From NCBI GenBank assembly GCA_030248215.1, contig JASANG010003195.1, positions 80,647 through 144,646 of the forward strand: a DNA stretch of 64,000 nt. Direction: 5' to 3'. Below, in pieces: positions 55,409-64,000 of this stretch (within the stretch, counting starts at the first letter, position 1; each line of letters begins with the position of its first letter). The position numbers were made by a program, and so were the translations under genes. The notes below the pieces were generated by a model, which did not search any database, had not been told where the DNA came from, and saw only the letters and a list, made by a program, of their open reading frames with translations. This DNA comes from Enoplolaimus lenunculus. Taxonomy: Eukaryota > Nematoda > Enoplea > Enoplida > Thoracostomopsidae.

Positions 55409-56838
55409 CTGAAAAAAATTCAAAAAATTTGAACCGTGCGGTATGAATTTATAAACCAATACTCATTACATACCAATCAGAAAAAAGCATTCGCATCAAA
55501 CAATCTTATTTGAGTATGGCATTAAGCTAGTAACCAATCACAAGGCGTACACTCGTTGCATAAAAAGAAATACGTTGTATGCTAGCCCAACTCGTAGTTA
55601 CGCCCTGGGCTAGCCCAATTCCGAATTGGTCTACTTGGGCTACAACATATACATACAGTGTATCAGGTTCATGTTACTTTCAGGGACGTCCAGGTTTCTG
55701 GTCGGTCTGTAAAAGAATAGGTTTAGATTCTAGATTACATTCTTTTGCTTAGACATAGGCTTAGGTATACGCCATGCAGATAAAATTTTTTTACAACGAT
55801 TTTTTGGCCATAAAAATGCGGTACGAGGTTTTTGCAAAGATTAGCATTGTTGCTGGATATTGAAGAATAGACTGAATACTGCCGTCTATTTTTAGCTCGG
55901 CTTCGTTTTGTGGTGAGACTAAAAACAGAGTACACTGTAAATTCATGTGAGTTGGTTTGAACTCACAATGAGTTGAATCACTCAGTTTGAGTTAGGACTA
56001 TCAGAACTCAGCATTTTGAGTGGATTCAATTTGTTCTGAGTTAGTCAACTCTCCTACAGTCATCTCAACTCAAAGTGAGAATTAACTCAACTGAGAGTGA
56101 CGTAATGTTTACTGATAATAATTCAGAATTAACTAACTCGCTAGCTGAATCGAGTAATCAACTCATTGGAATTTACAGTGTATGCTTTTGATTCTGAACA
56201 AACATAAATTGCTTAGGCTTATGCTAAGGTTTAGGTTTACAGTTTTTGCAACGGTAAGGCTATTAAAGTATAGGCTTATATATTCTACAGGTATTATCTA
56301 CACTGTAAATTGCAATAAGTTGATTAATCAATTCAGCAAGCGAGTTGGTTATTTCTGAATTAACATCAGTAAACATTAACTCACTCTGAGCTGAGTTGAT
56401 TCTCACTCTGAGTTGAGTTGATTCCGGGCGAGTTTATTAATTAACCAGAATGAGTTGAATTAACTCAGAATTATACGAGTGCTGATAGTCCTAACTTAGA
56501 CTGAGTGATTCAGCGCATTCTGAATTAAAATTAACTCACTGGAATTTACAGTGTAAAAAGTAAAATTGACAGGTCAAACTTAAATGCCAGTTTTCACCTG
56601 AACGCGGATACCGAGTCTCCATTAAAACGGCATCATTGGGCGCTCGATAGCAGTGATCGCAAAGGTCGGCGAGTCGTGAAATCAATTGTTTACCGCAATA
56701 CCTTGTTCGAGCGTCGTTTGTAAAAGTTTTGCTCGGAAACCAACGTTTTGAAACTTTCGCTTCTGTATACCAGTGGTGTTGTCGTTGTTGTTGTGGTTTC
56801 ATCAAAATTAACATTATTATTGTTATTAAGAATTTCAT
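55125..56838 (-). CDS. Insulin-like peptide precursor, two exons
   Basis: On the minus strand, exon 1 is 56838-56598 and exon 2 is 55408-55125. Donor TCAG|GTGAAA and acceptor GAATTTTTTTCAG|CC join in phase 1, giving 174 residues. Residues 1-13 are hydrophobic (MKFLITIIMLILM), a short signal peptide. The B chain has YCGKQLISRLADLCDHC, where C48 and C60 are 11 residues apart as in insulin. The C peptide (about 66-130) has DKR and RR sites before the A chain QQCCVNTCSKNDMIMYCC, matching CC-x3-C-x8-C. Extra cysteines are C63 and C151. A C-terminal tail of 23 residues follows and contains a KR. The phase-1 intron in the C peptide is the conserved position of insulin-family genes. The product would be a secreted ligand of insulin- or relaxin-type receptors; which type I cannot say. 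The intron holds two GAGTTGA elements and a type B scrap. Confidence 0.9.
55931..56182 (+). repeat. GAGTTGA element (first of an inverted pair)
   Basis: TACACTGTAAATTCATGTGA to AACTCATTGGAATTTACAGT, inside the insulin-like gene intron. Confidence 0.88.
56299..56555 (-). repeat. GAGTTGA element (second of an inverted pair)
   Basis: TACACTGTAAATTGCAATAA to CTCACTGGAATTTACAGTGT, opposite to the copy at 55931. Confidence 0.88.
56598..56838 (-). CDS. Insulin-like gene exon 1: signal peptide and B chain
   Basis: ATG at 56838-56836, preceded by eight A residues. It encodes MKFLITIIMLILMKPQQQRQ, a basic site SKR (residues 30-32) and the B chain with C48, C60 and C63, ending METRYPRS plus one carried base. 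The frame runs about 20 codons past the donor before a stop, in intron sequence. A further upstream non-coding exon cannot be excluded. Confidence 0.88.
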
Positions 56839-56891
56839 TTTTTTTTGAACTCTAAGTATTTTTGCTAACGGTCCGAATACTCATGTATGTG

Positions 56892-57053
56892 CAGGTCCGT
56901 AGCCAGCTCACCTTGCTAGAGGGGGCTAAAATTTTTTAGGAGGGGCATTCTCAAGGATGTTCAATGAGTTACAAGCAAGGTTGAAAAAATTCTAGGGAGC
57001 CCAAAATTTTCCAGGGGGCTGAACCAGCCCTGGCCCGTCTTGGCTATGGGCCC
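56892..57053 (+). repeat. GTAGCC element
   Basis: TCCGTAGCCAGCTCACCTTG to TCTTGGCTATGGGCCCG, just upstream of the insulin-like gene. Confidence 0.85.
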
Positions 57054-57054
57054 G

Positions 57055-57710
57055 AATGTGTGTAGTAACAAACACCAGCTGGTGATATGTCTCGAACCAC
57101 TGACTGCTAAGGCACAAAATTCAGCATATTTTTAATATATGAATTGGCGTTGTTTTGTAACAGTTTTGAGTTCAACAACCGCAATAGTTAGTGAGTTTGA
57201 AATCCTATTACTAACTGATGATAGTTGTTTAGTGAGTTTGAAATCCTATTACTAACTGATGATAGTTGTTTAGCGAGTTTGAAATCCTATTACTAACTGA
57301 TGATAGTTGTTTAGTGAGTTTGAAATCCTATTACTAACTGATGATAGTTGTTTAGTGAGTTTGAAATCCTATTACTAACTGATGATAGTTGTTTAGTGAG
57401 TTTGAAATCCTATTACTAACTGATGATAGTTGTTTAGTGAGTTTGAAATCCTATTACTAACTGATGATAGTTGTTTAGTGAGTTTGAAATCCTATTACTA
57501 ACTGATGATAGTTGTTTAGTGAGTTTGAAATCCTATTACTAACTGATGATAGTTGTTTAGTGAGTTTGAAATCCTATTACTAACTGATGATAGTTGTTTA
57601 GCGAGTTTGAAATCCTATTACTAACTGATGATAGTTGTTTAGTGAGTTTGAAATCCTATTACTAACTGATGATAGTTGTTACACATTTGAGGGCTTAAGT
57701 CTGGTGTAAT
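57055..57710. repeat. GTGATAG element expanded by a 41-bp tandem array
   Basis: From about 57185 to 57680 there are about 12 units of 41 bases (GTGAGTTTGAAATCCTATTA then CTAACTGATGATAGTTGTTT A). The units are almost identical; the main change is TTTAGC for TTTAGT in two of them. Other copies of the family carry this segment once. Confidence 0.95.
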
Positions 57711-57794
57711 GACCATTGTTTTTTGATAGATTTGTTCGAAAGTTAAATCAATTTGGAAGAAATTGCGGTGATACGAACTGGCAAATTGGCTAAA

Positions 57795-58105
57795 TTTTTA
57801 AAATCTTACTTAAGTACGCCTTCATACTTTTAAGTATTTGTTGTTTTTGTACTTACGAACCCATAAATTTAAATTCTTACTTAAGCCAAGATTTAACCAA
57901 GTACACTGCAAGAAATGGTGAGTCAAATTGACTCTCTCAGAAGTAGGCTTTTCATGACTACACAAAAGGAGTCAAATTCGACTCCGTCAGAGTCAAATTC
58001 GACTCACATTTTGGAGAGACTGAATTTGACTCACAATTTTTTGCAGTGTATACTTAAACTAAATACTTAAGTAAAATTTCACAAAGTCAGTCAATATTAT
58101 TCTCT
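57795..58105. repeat. ACTTAAG element interrupted by an AGTCAA element
   Basis: TTACTTAAGTACGCCTTCAT and CTTACTTAAGCCAAGATTTA at the left; AAATACTTAAGTAAAATTTC at the right. The AGTCAA copy is 57902-58050, shorter than the others, and lies within it. Confidence 0.75.
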
Positions 58106-58194
58106 TATTAAATCAAAACTGTTTTACTAAAACGCAAATAAGAATTTTATATTTATTTGCTCCACCAAACCGCCAATTTAACGGTTGCCGAGTG

Positions 58195-58455
58195 TAAGCA
58201 TGTGAGACATTCTTGTCCGTTATGTGCACATAGCGCAGTGCACTGTATGTATGCTAGCTGGTAGCATACGGTCGCACATATCGTCGACGAAAAATGCAGT
58301 TGGACAGGCGGGCTGCGTGGCGCAGTGGTAGAGCATTCGCTTAAGGATCCGTAGGCTGAGAGTTCGGTCCCCGCTCCACAGGCTCGCTTGTCCAGCTGCT
58401 TAGTAGAAAGGTCTGATGTCGTGGGTCGTACCTAGACTGACACCGAGTTGAAAAA
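58195..58455 (+). repeat. SINE-like element with tRNA-like module
   Basis: GTGAGACATTCTTGTCCGTT head, GCATACGGTCGCACATATCG, then GCGTGGCGCAGTGGTAGAGC (A box), GAGTTCGGTCCCCGC (B box) and CAGCTGCTTAGTAGAAAGGT. Same layout as 32440-32725. Confidence 0.82.
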
Positions 58456-58504
58456 TTCCGCCTTTGATCAATTTTCCACAATCGATAGGTATGTTCGGTA
58501 AAAT

Positions 58505-59210
58505 TTATATAAATTAATTTCTTCTGATTTCCCCGCTAAAATTTGAATTTCCCACCAAAATATTAATTTTCCTGCTGAAATTTGAGTTTCCCTCAAAATT
58601 TTGAATTTTCCCCCTAAAATTTTAATTTTCCGCCATGATTTTGATTTACCCGCTGAAATTTGAAATTCGCGCCAAAATATGATGTAGTAGACATCTTAAA
58701 ACTGTATTATGAGGTTGAAAACAGCAACTGGAATGTCATATAACATTGACATACAACGATATAATCAACGCTAAGCAGACAAGTGCCGTTTTCGGAATAC
58801 GATTAATAACCAGACAAAATGTTACCCAATATTTTGACAGGGACAAATCGTGTCCCACGCTGCCTCAGTTTTAACGTGAACCCCGTATAACTAACACACG
58901 ACCGCTATTAGATCTACAATCATAAGATCCCGTATTCCACCAGATACAATGAGATATTTAAACGAATATAATGCTATTCTAAAATATAAGCGACTATCAT
59001 ATGATATTCATCAGGACAGTGTATAAAATCATCGCGTTTGAAGAATTCAGCATAAAGTTCGACGGCAGAGGCACAGATGTGCTTTAAAACACCAAATTGC
59101 GCACCGGAAGATCCGTTTCAGATCGAAAATTTGCTCAGATTAGTAATTGGCACACAATGGCGTGCACAACACAGTGTACTGCCTTGATTATAATATGACC
59201 CCCGCCATTA
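58505..59210. repeat. Degenerate ATTTTCCCGCC repeats and an old interspersed repeat
   Basis: Positions 58510-58680 repeat TTTCCCGCCAAAATTTGAAT-like words, the complement of the core of 53258-54055. From about 58720 the sequence matches parts of 4261-4960 in inverted order. Confidence 0.55.
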
Positions 59211-59474
59211 CACTTAATGTAAAAACAGAACTTCCCACCTACACAAAATAATTACTTTTCCTAATTTTGAGCGATATAAATGTTGTACCAAACCTGAACC
59301 AACCAATGAGATGCATTGCAGAGGCGTAACCAAAATTCCAGCTAAAAACCATATAAAATATCCAATTAAATCATTATTAAGCGAGCGTAGTGAGCGAGAA
59401 GATTTTTTTCTGACCTTCAGATTGCAACGATTTGATTGGTAAAACGTGCACAAAAGTATGTCCATTTTGACCCA

Positions 59475-59675
59475 TGTTTACTTTAAGGGGCGTACAGGTT
59501 ACTGGTTGGTCTATAAAAGAGTAGGTTTTGATTCTAGATTACATTTGTTTGTTTAGGCTTATGCTTAGGCTTAGGCTTAGGCTTAGGAACACATTTTTGC
59601 AACGCTTAGGCTTAGGCTTAGGGTTAGGAACACGCATAATTTACTGTTACACCCCTTAAAGTAACATTGGCCTCC
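59475..59675 (-). repeat. TTAGGC element, type B
   Basis: CCATGTTTACTTTAAGGGGC at the left and ACACCCCTTAAAGTAACATT at the right, with two TTAGGC blocks split by AACACATTTTTGCAACG. Confidence 0.88.
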
Positions 59676-60057
59676 ATATTTACCATTCCTCGCAGAAGTT
59701 CGTAGGCATTTATATATCCTGTATAGCCTTTTATATACACCCCTGAGTGGTTTGGCAGGTACAGGTTTATTATAGGTTTAAATATTTCTGAGGTAGAAAA
59801 ATAGCGGAGGCACCGCTACACTCATGAGCGTTCAGTTGCGGATGTAGAAGACGGGTGGGGTGCGAAAGGAACCGTCTGCCCATCGTCAAAAAAATTTTTG
59901 TAATAAAATGGCTAAGTCTCTAGTCCCTGGCTAACAATTTTTCCTCTTCAGAAAACTGACACATAGAAGTTTCAGGATCAGCCGCTCTAAGCGTTATAGC
60001 ACTTAGGAATTAGGTTTACCATCAAAAGGCAACTAGGATATAATTGGTTTCAGATAT

Positions 60058-60320
60058 ACGGACAATGTAAAAGAACAGGGGCAGAACAGTACTATAGCAT
60101 ATTTTGAAGTTAAGCCTACGCCTAAGCCTAAGCATAAGCGTAAGAATGAGTTTATTCCAGCCAAAGCCTAAGCCAAAGCCTAAGCCTAAGCGTAAAGAAT
60201 GAGTATATTTCTAAGCCTAAGCCTAAACCTAAGCCGAGCAAAAAATAGTCTAAAGCTTAAGCTTGCTCTATTCTAGTCGCCCAGAAAAACGTTCCACTCC
60301 TGATCTTTACATGAGCCAAA
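60058..60320 (+). repeat. TTAGGC element, type A
   Basis: ACAATGTAAAAGAACAGGGG at the left and ACGTTCCACTCCTGATCTTT then ACATGAGCC at the right. Confidence 0.87.
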
Positions 60321-60453
60321 TATACCAACTAGTTAGAATGGTTGCAACATTTACAAATCTGCTCTAGAAACGATTTCTGCAAGTAATTGGCATAAAAACT
60401 GAAAAGTATATCTTTTTTGATTACAAAACTTCTTAAAAAATAGCAAAAAATAT

Positions 60454-60820
60454 TAACTGTAGTGACCTGAATAAAAGAAAAATTACAACAAACGTCCATG
60501 GTTCGTATTTTGAGAATGAATCAATAATTTATTTATCTAATAAGAGTGCGTAAACGGATAGAGTCCGAAATGGCCAAATTTGTGCATATTGGTCAATTAT
60601 GTTAAATGCGTAAATGCTTCTTGGACCAAATTAAGTTCAGCACAGAGATTGCTACTTATATTTACAGCAACATGGGCCCGTAGCCAAGGGAAAGCTTAGG
60701 GTACCCCCCCTCGAAAAATTTTGCCCCCCCCGTTGGAATGTTTTCAACCTTGCGTGTAACTCATTGAAAACCTTTTAACACTCCACCTGAACAATGTTTA
60801 ACCCCCCTAGCCAGAAACAG
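60454..60820. repeat. GACCCGAATAA fragment followed by a GTAGCC element
   Basis: ACTGTAGTGACCTGAATAAA and AAGAGTGCGTAAACGGATAG (about 60454-60615) belong to the first family. GGGCCCGTAGCCAAGGGAAA to CCCCCTAGCC (about 60672-60820) is a minus-strand GTAGCC copy lacking its last bases. Confidence 0.72.
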
Positions 60821-60907
60821 TTCGGAACCAAAGTTGGTAGCTAAGTACTGCATACCCTTAATTTTAATTGGAATCCTGAGTCAGATTCCACGGTTTTATC
60901 GCTCAAA

Positions 60908-61052
60908 CGGCCAACGTATAGAAAATGGCCGGAACAGTAGTATAAGCATACTCCTAGACCTAAGCCTTAGCAAAAGAATTAGTCTAAAGCTTAAGCTTAC
61001 TTTATTACTCCTGCCGGAAAACGTTCCGGTCCTGTTCACTACGTGGACCACT
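60908..61052 (+). repeat. TTAGGC element, type A, short
   Basis: GGCCAACGTATAGAAAATGG at the left and GGAAAACGTTCCGGTCCTGT then TCACTACGTGGACC at the right. Only two hexamers remain. Confidence 0.85.
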
Positions 61053-61694
61053 CACTTGAAGGTGATATTTTTATGTTGTCACCTAAGCAGCAGGGTTTAA
61101 CCGGATATATGTTTCCATTCTTTTGATCAATACATCTGTGTTTCCGTTATTTTTACTATCCGTTAACACCGTACCAGTTTATCTGGTAAATTTGTGTTGA
61201 TATCCCAAGACTCTCACTCTCGGCACATAAACACATTTTTGGGATTCCTAGTCTGTCTATGTACGCTCCACTGAAAATACTTTAGTTATATTTCACTAAC
61301 TTTTTCAAGTATAACGGTCGTAAATATTGAGTAAATCTTTGCTACAATAATGTAAATAAAGTAAAACTACTGCTGTCATTTATAAGTAAAACTTTGCCAA
61401 ACACCATAGTAAGTAAAACCCGACGCTAAATTCAGCAACAGATTTTACTTAATTTTAAGCATATTTTTAGTGAATGCATTTGACGTGCAGTTTTTCCCTG
61501 TGATGATTAAGCCCTACGGGTGGACATCCGCTACTGAATTCATTCAGGGGCAGTAAACATGCGCTGGTGAATTGTTTCTCAGAGGTGAAAATTCACTAGC
61601 GGATTTATTTCCAAGAGTCAAAAATCTTTTGACTAACAAATTCGCTGTCATACCGGTAAATGAAAACCTACGTCTGAAACCTATCTAAGGTTTG
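61053..61694. other. Intergenic, weak repeat traces
   Basis: ATTTTACTTAATTTTAAGCA and TATAAGTAAAACTTTGCC near 61380-61470 recall 23640-23820. Nothing else is recognised. Confidence 0.5.
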
Positions 61695-61860
61695 GTCCAA
61701 TGTTACTTTTAGGGGCGTAGCAGTAGATTAAGCGTACTGCTATGCCTAAGCCTAAGCCTAAAGCGTAAGCCAGAGCAAAAAACGTAATGTAGAATCTAAA
61801 CCTACTCTTTTATAGACCCATCAGAAACCTGGACGACTCTTAAAGTAACACGAGCCAACG
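61695..61860 (+). repeat. TTAGGC element, type B
   Basis: GTCCAATGTTACTTTTAGGG at the left and CTGGACGACTCTTAAAGTAA then CACGAGCC at the right. Confidence 0.88.
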
Positions 61861-62284
61861 TTTGGAATTAATGTAGAAACCGTTGTGAAGCCTACACAGT
61901 CAACTTGCATGGTGGGAACTCAAATTAGTGAATCTAATAAATTTAGGCTTTTTTTGCAATTTCCTAACCGGAAACCTACGCCCTCAGCTTGCGTGCCACA
62001 TTTAGAAAATTCAAAGAAAAATAAAACTACTCGAGCATATAATAATTTTTAGCAAAGTAACGGATTGGTTCGTAGCAAACCTTCCTTCTTGCATCAGAGT
62101 AATTTTCTCACGATACTAAATGGCCAAAGTAGCGGTGTTTTTCTTTGTCATTGGCTGGATTGCAAAAACATGACTTAAAGTGAACATTTTAGGCAGATTT
62201 CAAACTTTTTGAGTTTAGACTATTGGACTAAACCGTAGGGCGGTCTGCCTCTTATCGGGCAGAATTAGCAGAAAGCATTCGCTG

Positions 62285-62485
62285 TTTTAGGGCCGTAACA
62301 GTAGTACATATAAGCATATTCCAAAGCCTAAGCCTAATAGTTTAAGTCTAAGCTTAACAATAAGCTTATACAAGCGTAAGCCTAAGACTAAGCCTAAGCA
62401 AAAAATATGTAAAGCATACGCTTATTCTATTGCAGTTCCCCCACCAATGAAAAACGTTCCGCTCCTGATCTTTACATGGACCGAG
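62285..62485 (+). repeat. TTAGGC element, type A
   Basis: TTTAGGGCCGTAACAGTAGT (left end shortened) and ACGTTCCGCTCCTGATCTTT then ACATGGACC at the right. Confidence 0.82.
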
Positions 62486-62555
62486 GTTTGGAAGCAAACT
62501 GGAATCGATTCCATCAGCCGAAATTTTTTGGCAGGCCGCCATGTATAAAATTTCG

Positions 62556-62718
62556 GCCCATGAAAAGAGCGGGGCCGGAACGTTTTTCTGCGTGACTGTA
62601 ATAGAGTAAGCTCAATCTCTAGACTATTTTTTGCTTAGGCTTAGGCTTACGCTTAGGCGTAGGCATTATAAATAAGCTTATACTACAACTGTTGCGGCCC
62701 AGTTATATATATGGGCCA
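62556..62718 (-). repeat. TTAGGC element, type A
   Basis: GCCCATGAAAAGAGCGGGGC at the left and CTGTTGCGGCCCAGTTATAT then ATATGGGCC at the right. Confidence 0.86.
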
Positions 62719-62796
62719 AAAGATTTGTCGTTCATCGAATTTTTTAATTTCAACTCTTCCTAATACAGTTTAAATCTATACTAGAACTTAAGTAAA

Positions 62797-62951
62797 CGTT
62801 GCGATCGAGCCCGAGGGGGCTCTCACGTCTTGTGGTGATTTAGTACTATGTATACGTGTTGCAATTGTTAAACACAGTGCGATATATATTATTTAACGTA
62901 TATATACTGCGCTGAGTTGCCTACAGGCAACTCAATGTGAGAAGGGGTTAA
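62797..62951 (-). mobile_element. TTAA-flanked element, right part only
   Basis: CGATCGAGCCCGAGGGGGCT to CAATGTGAGAAGGGGTTAA, closest to the copy at 34935. The tRNA-like core is missing. Confidence 0.8.
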
Positions 62952-62984
62952 TATTAAGATGTTATTCGTATTACTTTGCGCCAG

Positions 62985-64000
62985 GGTTGTTGGCCGAAAA
63001 AAATTATCGAAAAAAATGGTTTGTTTCCATTTTGTTCCTAGGGTGGTGGAAAAAATGGAAAAAATAAAAAATATAAAGATTCTTAAATATAATTGGTAAC
63101 TAAATATGATCTAAAATAGAGTTTTTAGATGACTTGTGACTAATTTTCACGCAACATATTAAATATGACTGTGTGTAATGTCCGCCCGGACACATTATAT
63201 GATCGAAAAGAGCGAAAATTGTAGTGTATGAATATATAAATGGATTTCAGATTTGAAAATTTGCCACGAGATTCAATGTAAAACTACATATGCTACTTGT
63301 TCGGTTCACTCACCAGGTTTCGTCGACAGTGGGGCCAAAGTTTGGGCGCTCACAATTGAAAGCTTGCTTTTACCGTATTATTTAACACAAGAATACGCCT
63401 AGCATCAACCTCGCTTTGCTCGCGAGGTTGAAACAATTGAGACGCTTTGATGTCGGAAAAAATCCAAAAGCATCTTGGGATTTAATGTATACTTACAAAA
63501 AACAAGCGTGACTTGTTTAGCTCGCTCCACTTATGAGTTTGTAATGTTCTGATGACCTCCTCCGATTATTCCATGCCGCAACTTAAATTTGTAAAAAAAA
63601 TTCAAATATTAAGGTCCAATATTCCTCCACAGACTCAAAATGTTTTTGCCGAAAAATTATACAAATTATAAACCTTTTGACACAGGTTGTGGAGCTAAGA
63701 CGAATGTTGTTAAATGTTTCCCAATCAGGCGTATGCCTAACGAGTAACTGATATATAATTTGTCCAACTTATGGAGGAAAAATATTGGGTCTCGCTGAAT
63801 TTGTGGCCTTAAAAATCGAATTTTTCAAAATTCAGATTTGGGCATGGAATGATCAGAATATGTCATCAGAAGCTCAAATATGCAAACACTTTCAAAACGC
63901 AAGTATTTTTGGGCAAACGACGGCTCAGGGTGGGCTAACCGATCACTCAAAAAATGATTTTTCCATTTTTTCCGTAAAAAATGAAAAAATTCATGTTTTC
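62985..64000. repeat. Repeat-rich end of window
   Basis: CCAGGGTTGTTGGCCGAAAA and GGGTGGTGGAAAAAATGGAA begin the poly(A)-type repeat also seen at 48905. GATGACCTCCTCCGATTATT near 63551 and GGAATGATCAGAATATGTCA near 63847 are mirrored ends of the fold-back family of 8640. TTTTTCCATTTTTTCCGTAA at the very end may start another copy. No gene is seen. Confidence 0.5.

Larger units (their letters stand above)
55409..56597 (-). other. Intron of the insulin-like gene
   Basis: 1.19 kb, GT-AG, phase 1. It contains a type B TTAGGC scrap (about 55668-55775: CATGTTACTTTCAGGGACGT, CAGGTTTCTGGTCGG) and an inverted pair of GAGTTGA elements (55931-56182 and 56299-56555). The second ends only 42 bases from the exon 1 donor. 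Confidence 0.85.

Overview
The window is eukaryotic and metazoan: about 64 kb of AT-rich, repeat-filled DNA carrying genes with spliceosomal introns. I support three protein-coding genes and one further open reading frame. The phylum is not fixed by what I can see. The LIM gene is of the ancestral four-LIM Zasp/ALP-Enigma type. The insulin-like peptide has a cysteine pattern close to that of nematode beta-type insulins. The hexamer TTAGGC, which is the nematode telomere unit, is everywhere, but here it sits inside interspersed elements and is weak evidence of kinship.

Layout. Positions 1-16669, plus strand: the 3' part of a PDZ-LIM (Zasp52/PDLIM/ALP-1) gene, with twelve exons readable and in phase. 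They encode 527 residues with LIM domains 1 to 4; the PDZ end lies upstream of the window. One of its introns is GC-AG. Intron 7 holds a 309-codon open reading frame (11132-12061) with a 10-residue repeat, possibly an alternative exon. Positions 20524-21237, minus strand: a single-exon neuropeptide precursor with a signal peptide and nine copies of NRKLAAFGKR, predicting amidated peptides ending LAAF-NH2. Positions 21.3-55.1 kb: no gene recognised. Positions 55125-56838, minus strand: a two-exon insulin-like peptide gene with B chain, C peptide and A chain, a phase-1 intron in the C peptide and an extra cysteine in each chain.

Everything else is dominated by short non-autonomous elements with inverted ends: two families with different ends but the same TTAGGC core; TTAA-flanked elements with a tRNA-like core; AGTCAA palindromes; GAGTTGA elements, often as inverted pairs; GTAGCC, CACGTGCA, GGCGCC, GACCCGAATAA, CGACAA and others. 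There are also tRNA-derived SINE-like copies and several tandem arrays (6, 21, 41, 79, about 146 and about 185 bp units). I recognise no transposase, reverse transcriptase or viral gene. Several elements are nested in one another, which gives an order of insertion and, for the TTAA family, confirms the target site.

The three genes share no obvious pathway. The LIM gene should act in muscle Z-disc or actin-adhesion structures; the two peptide genes encode secreted signals, both on the minus strand and about 34 kb apart.
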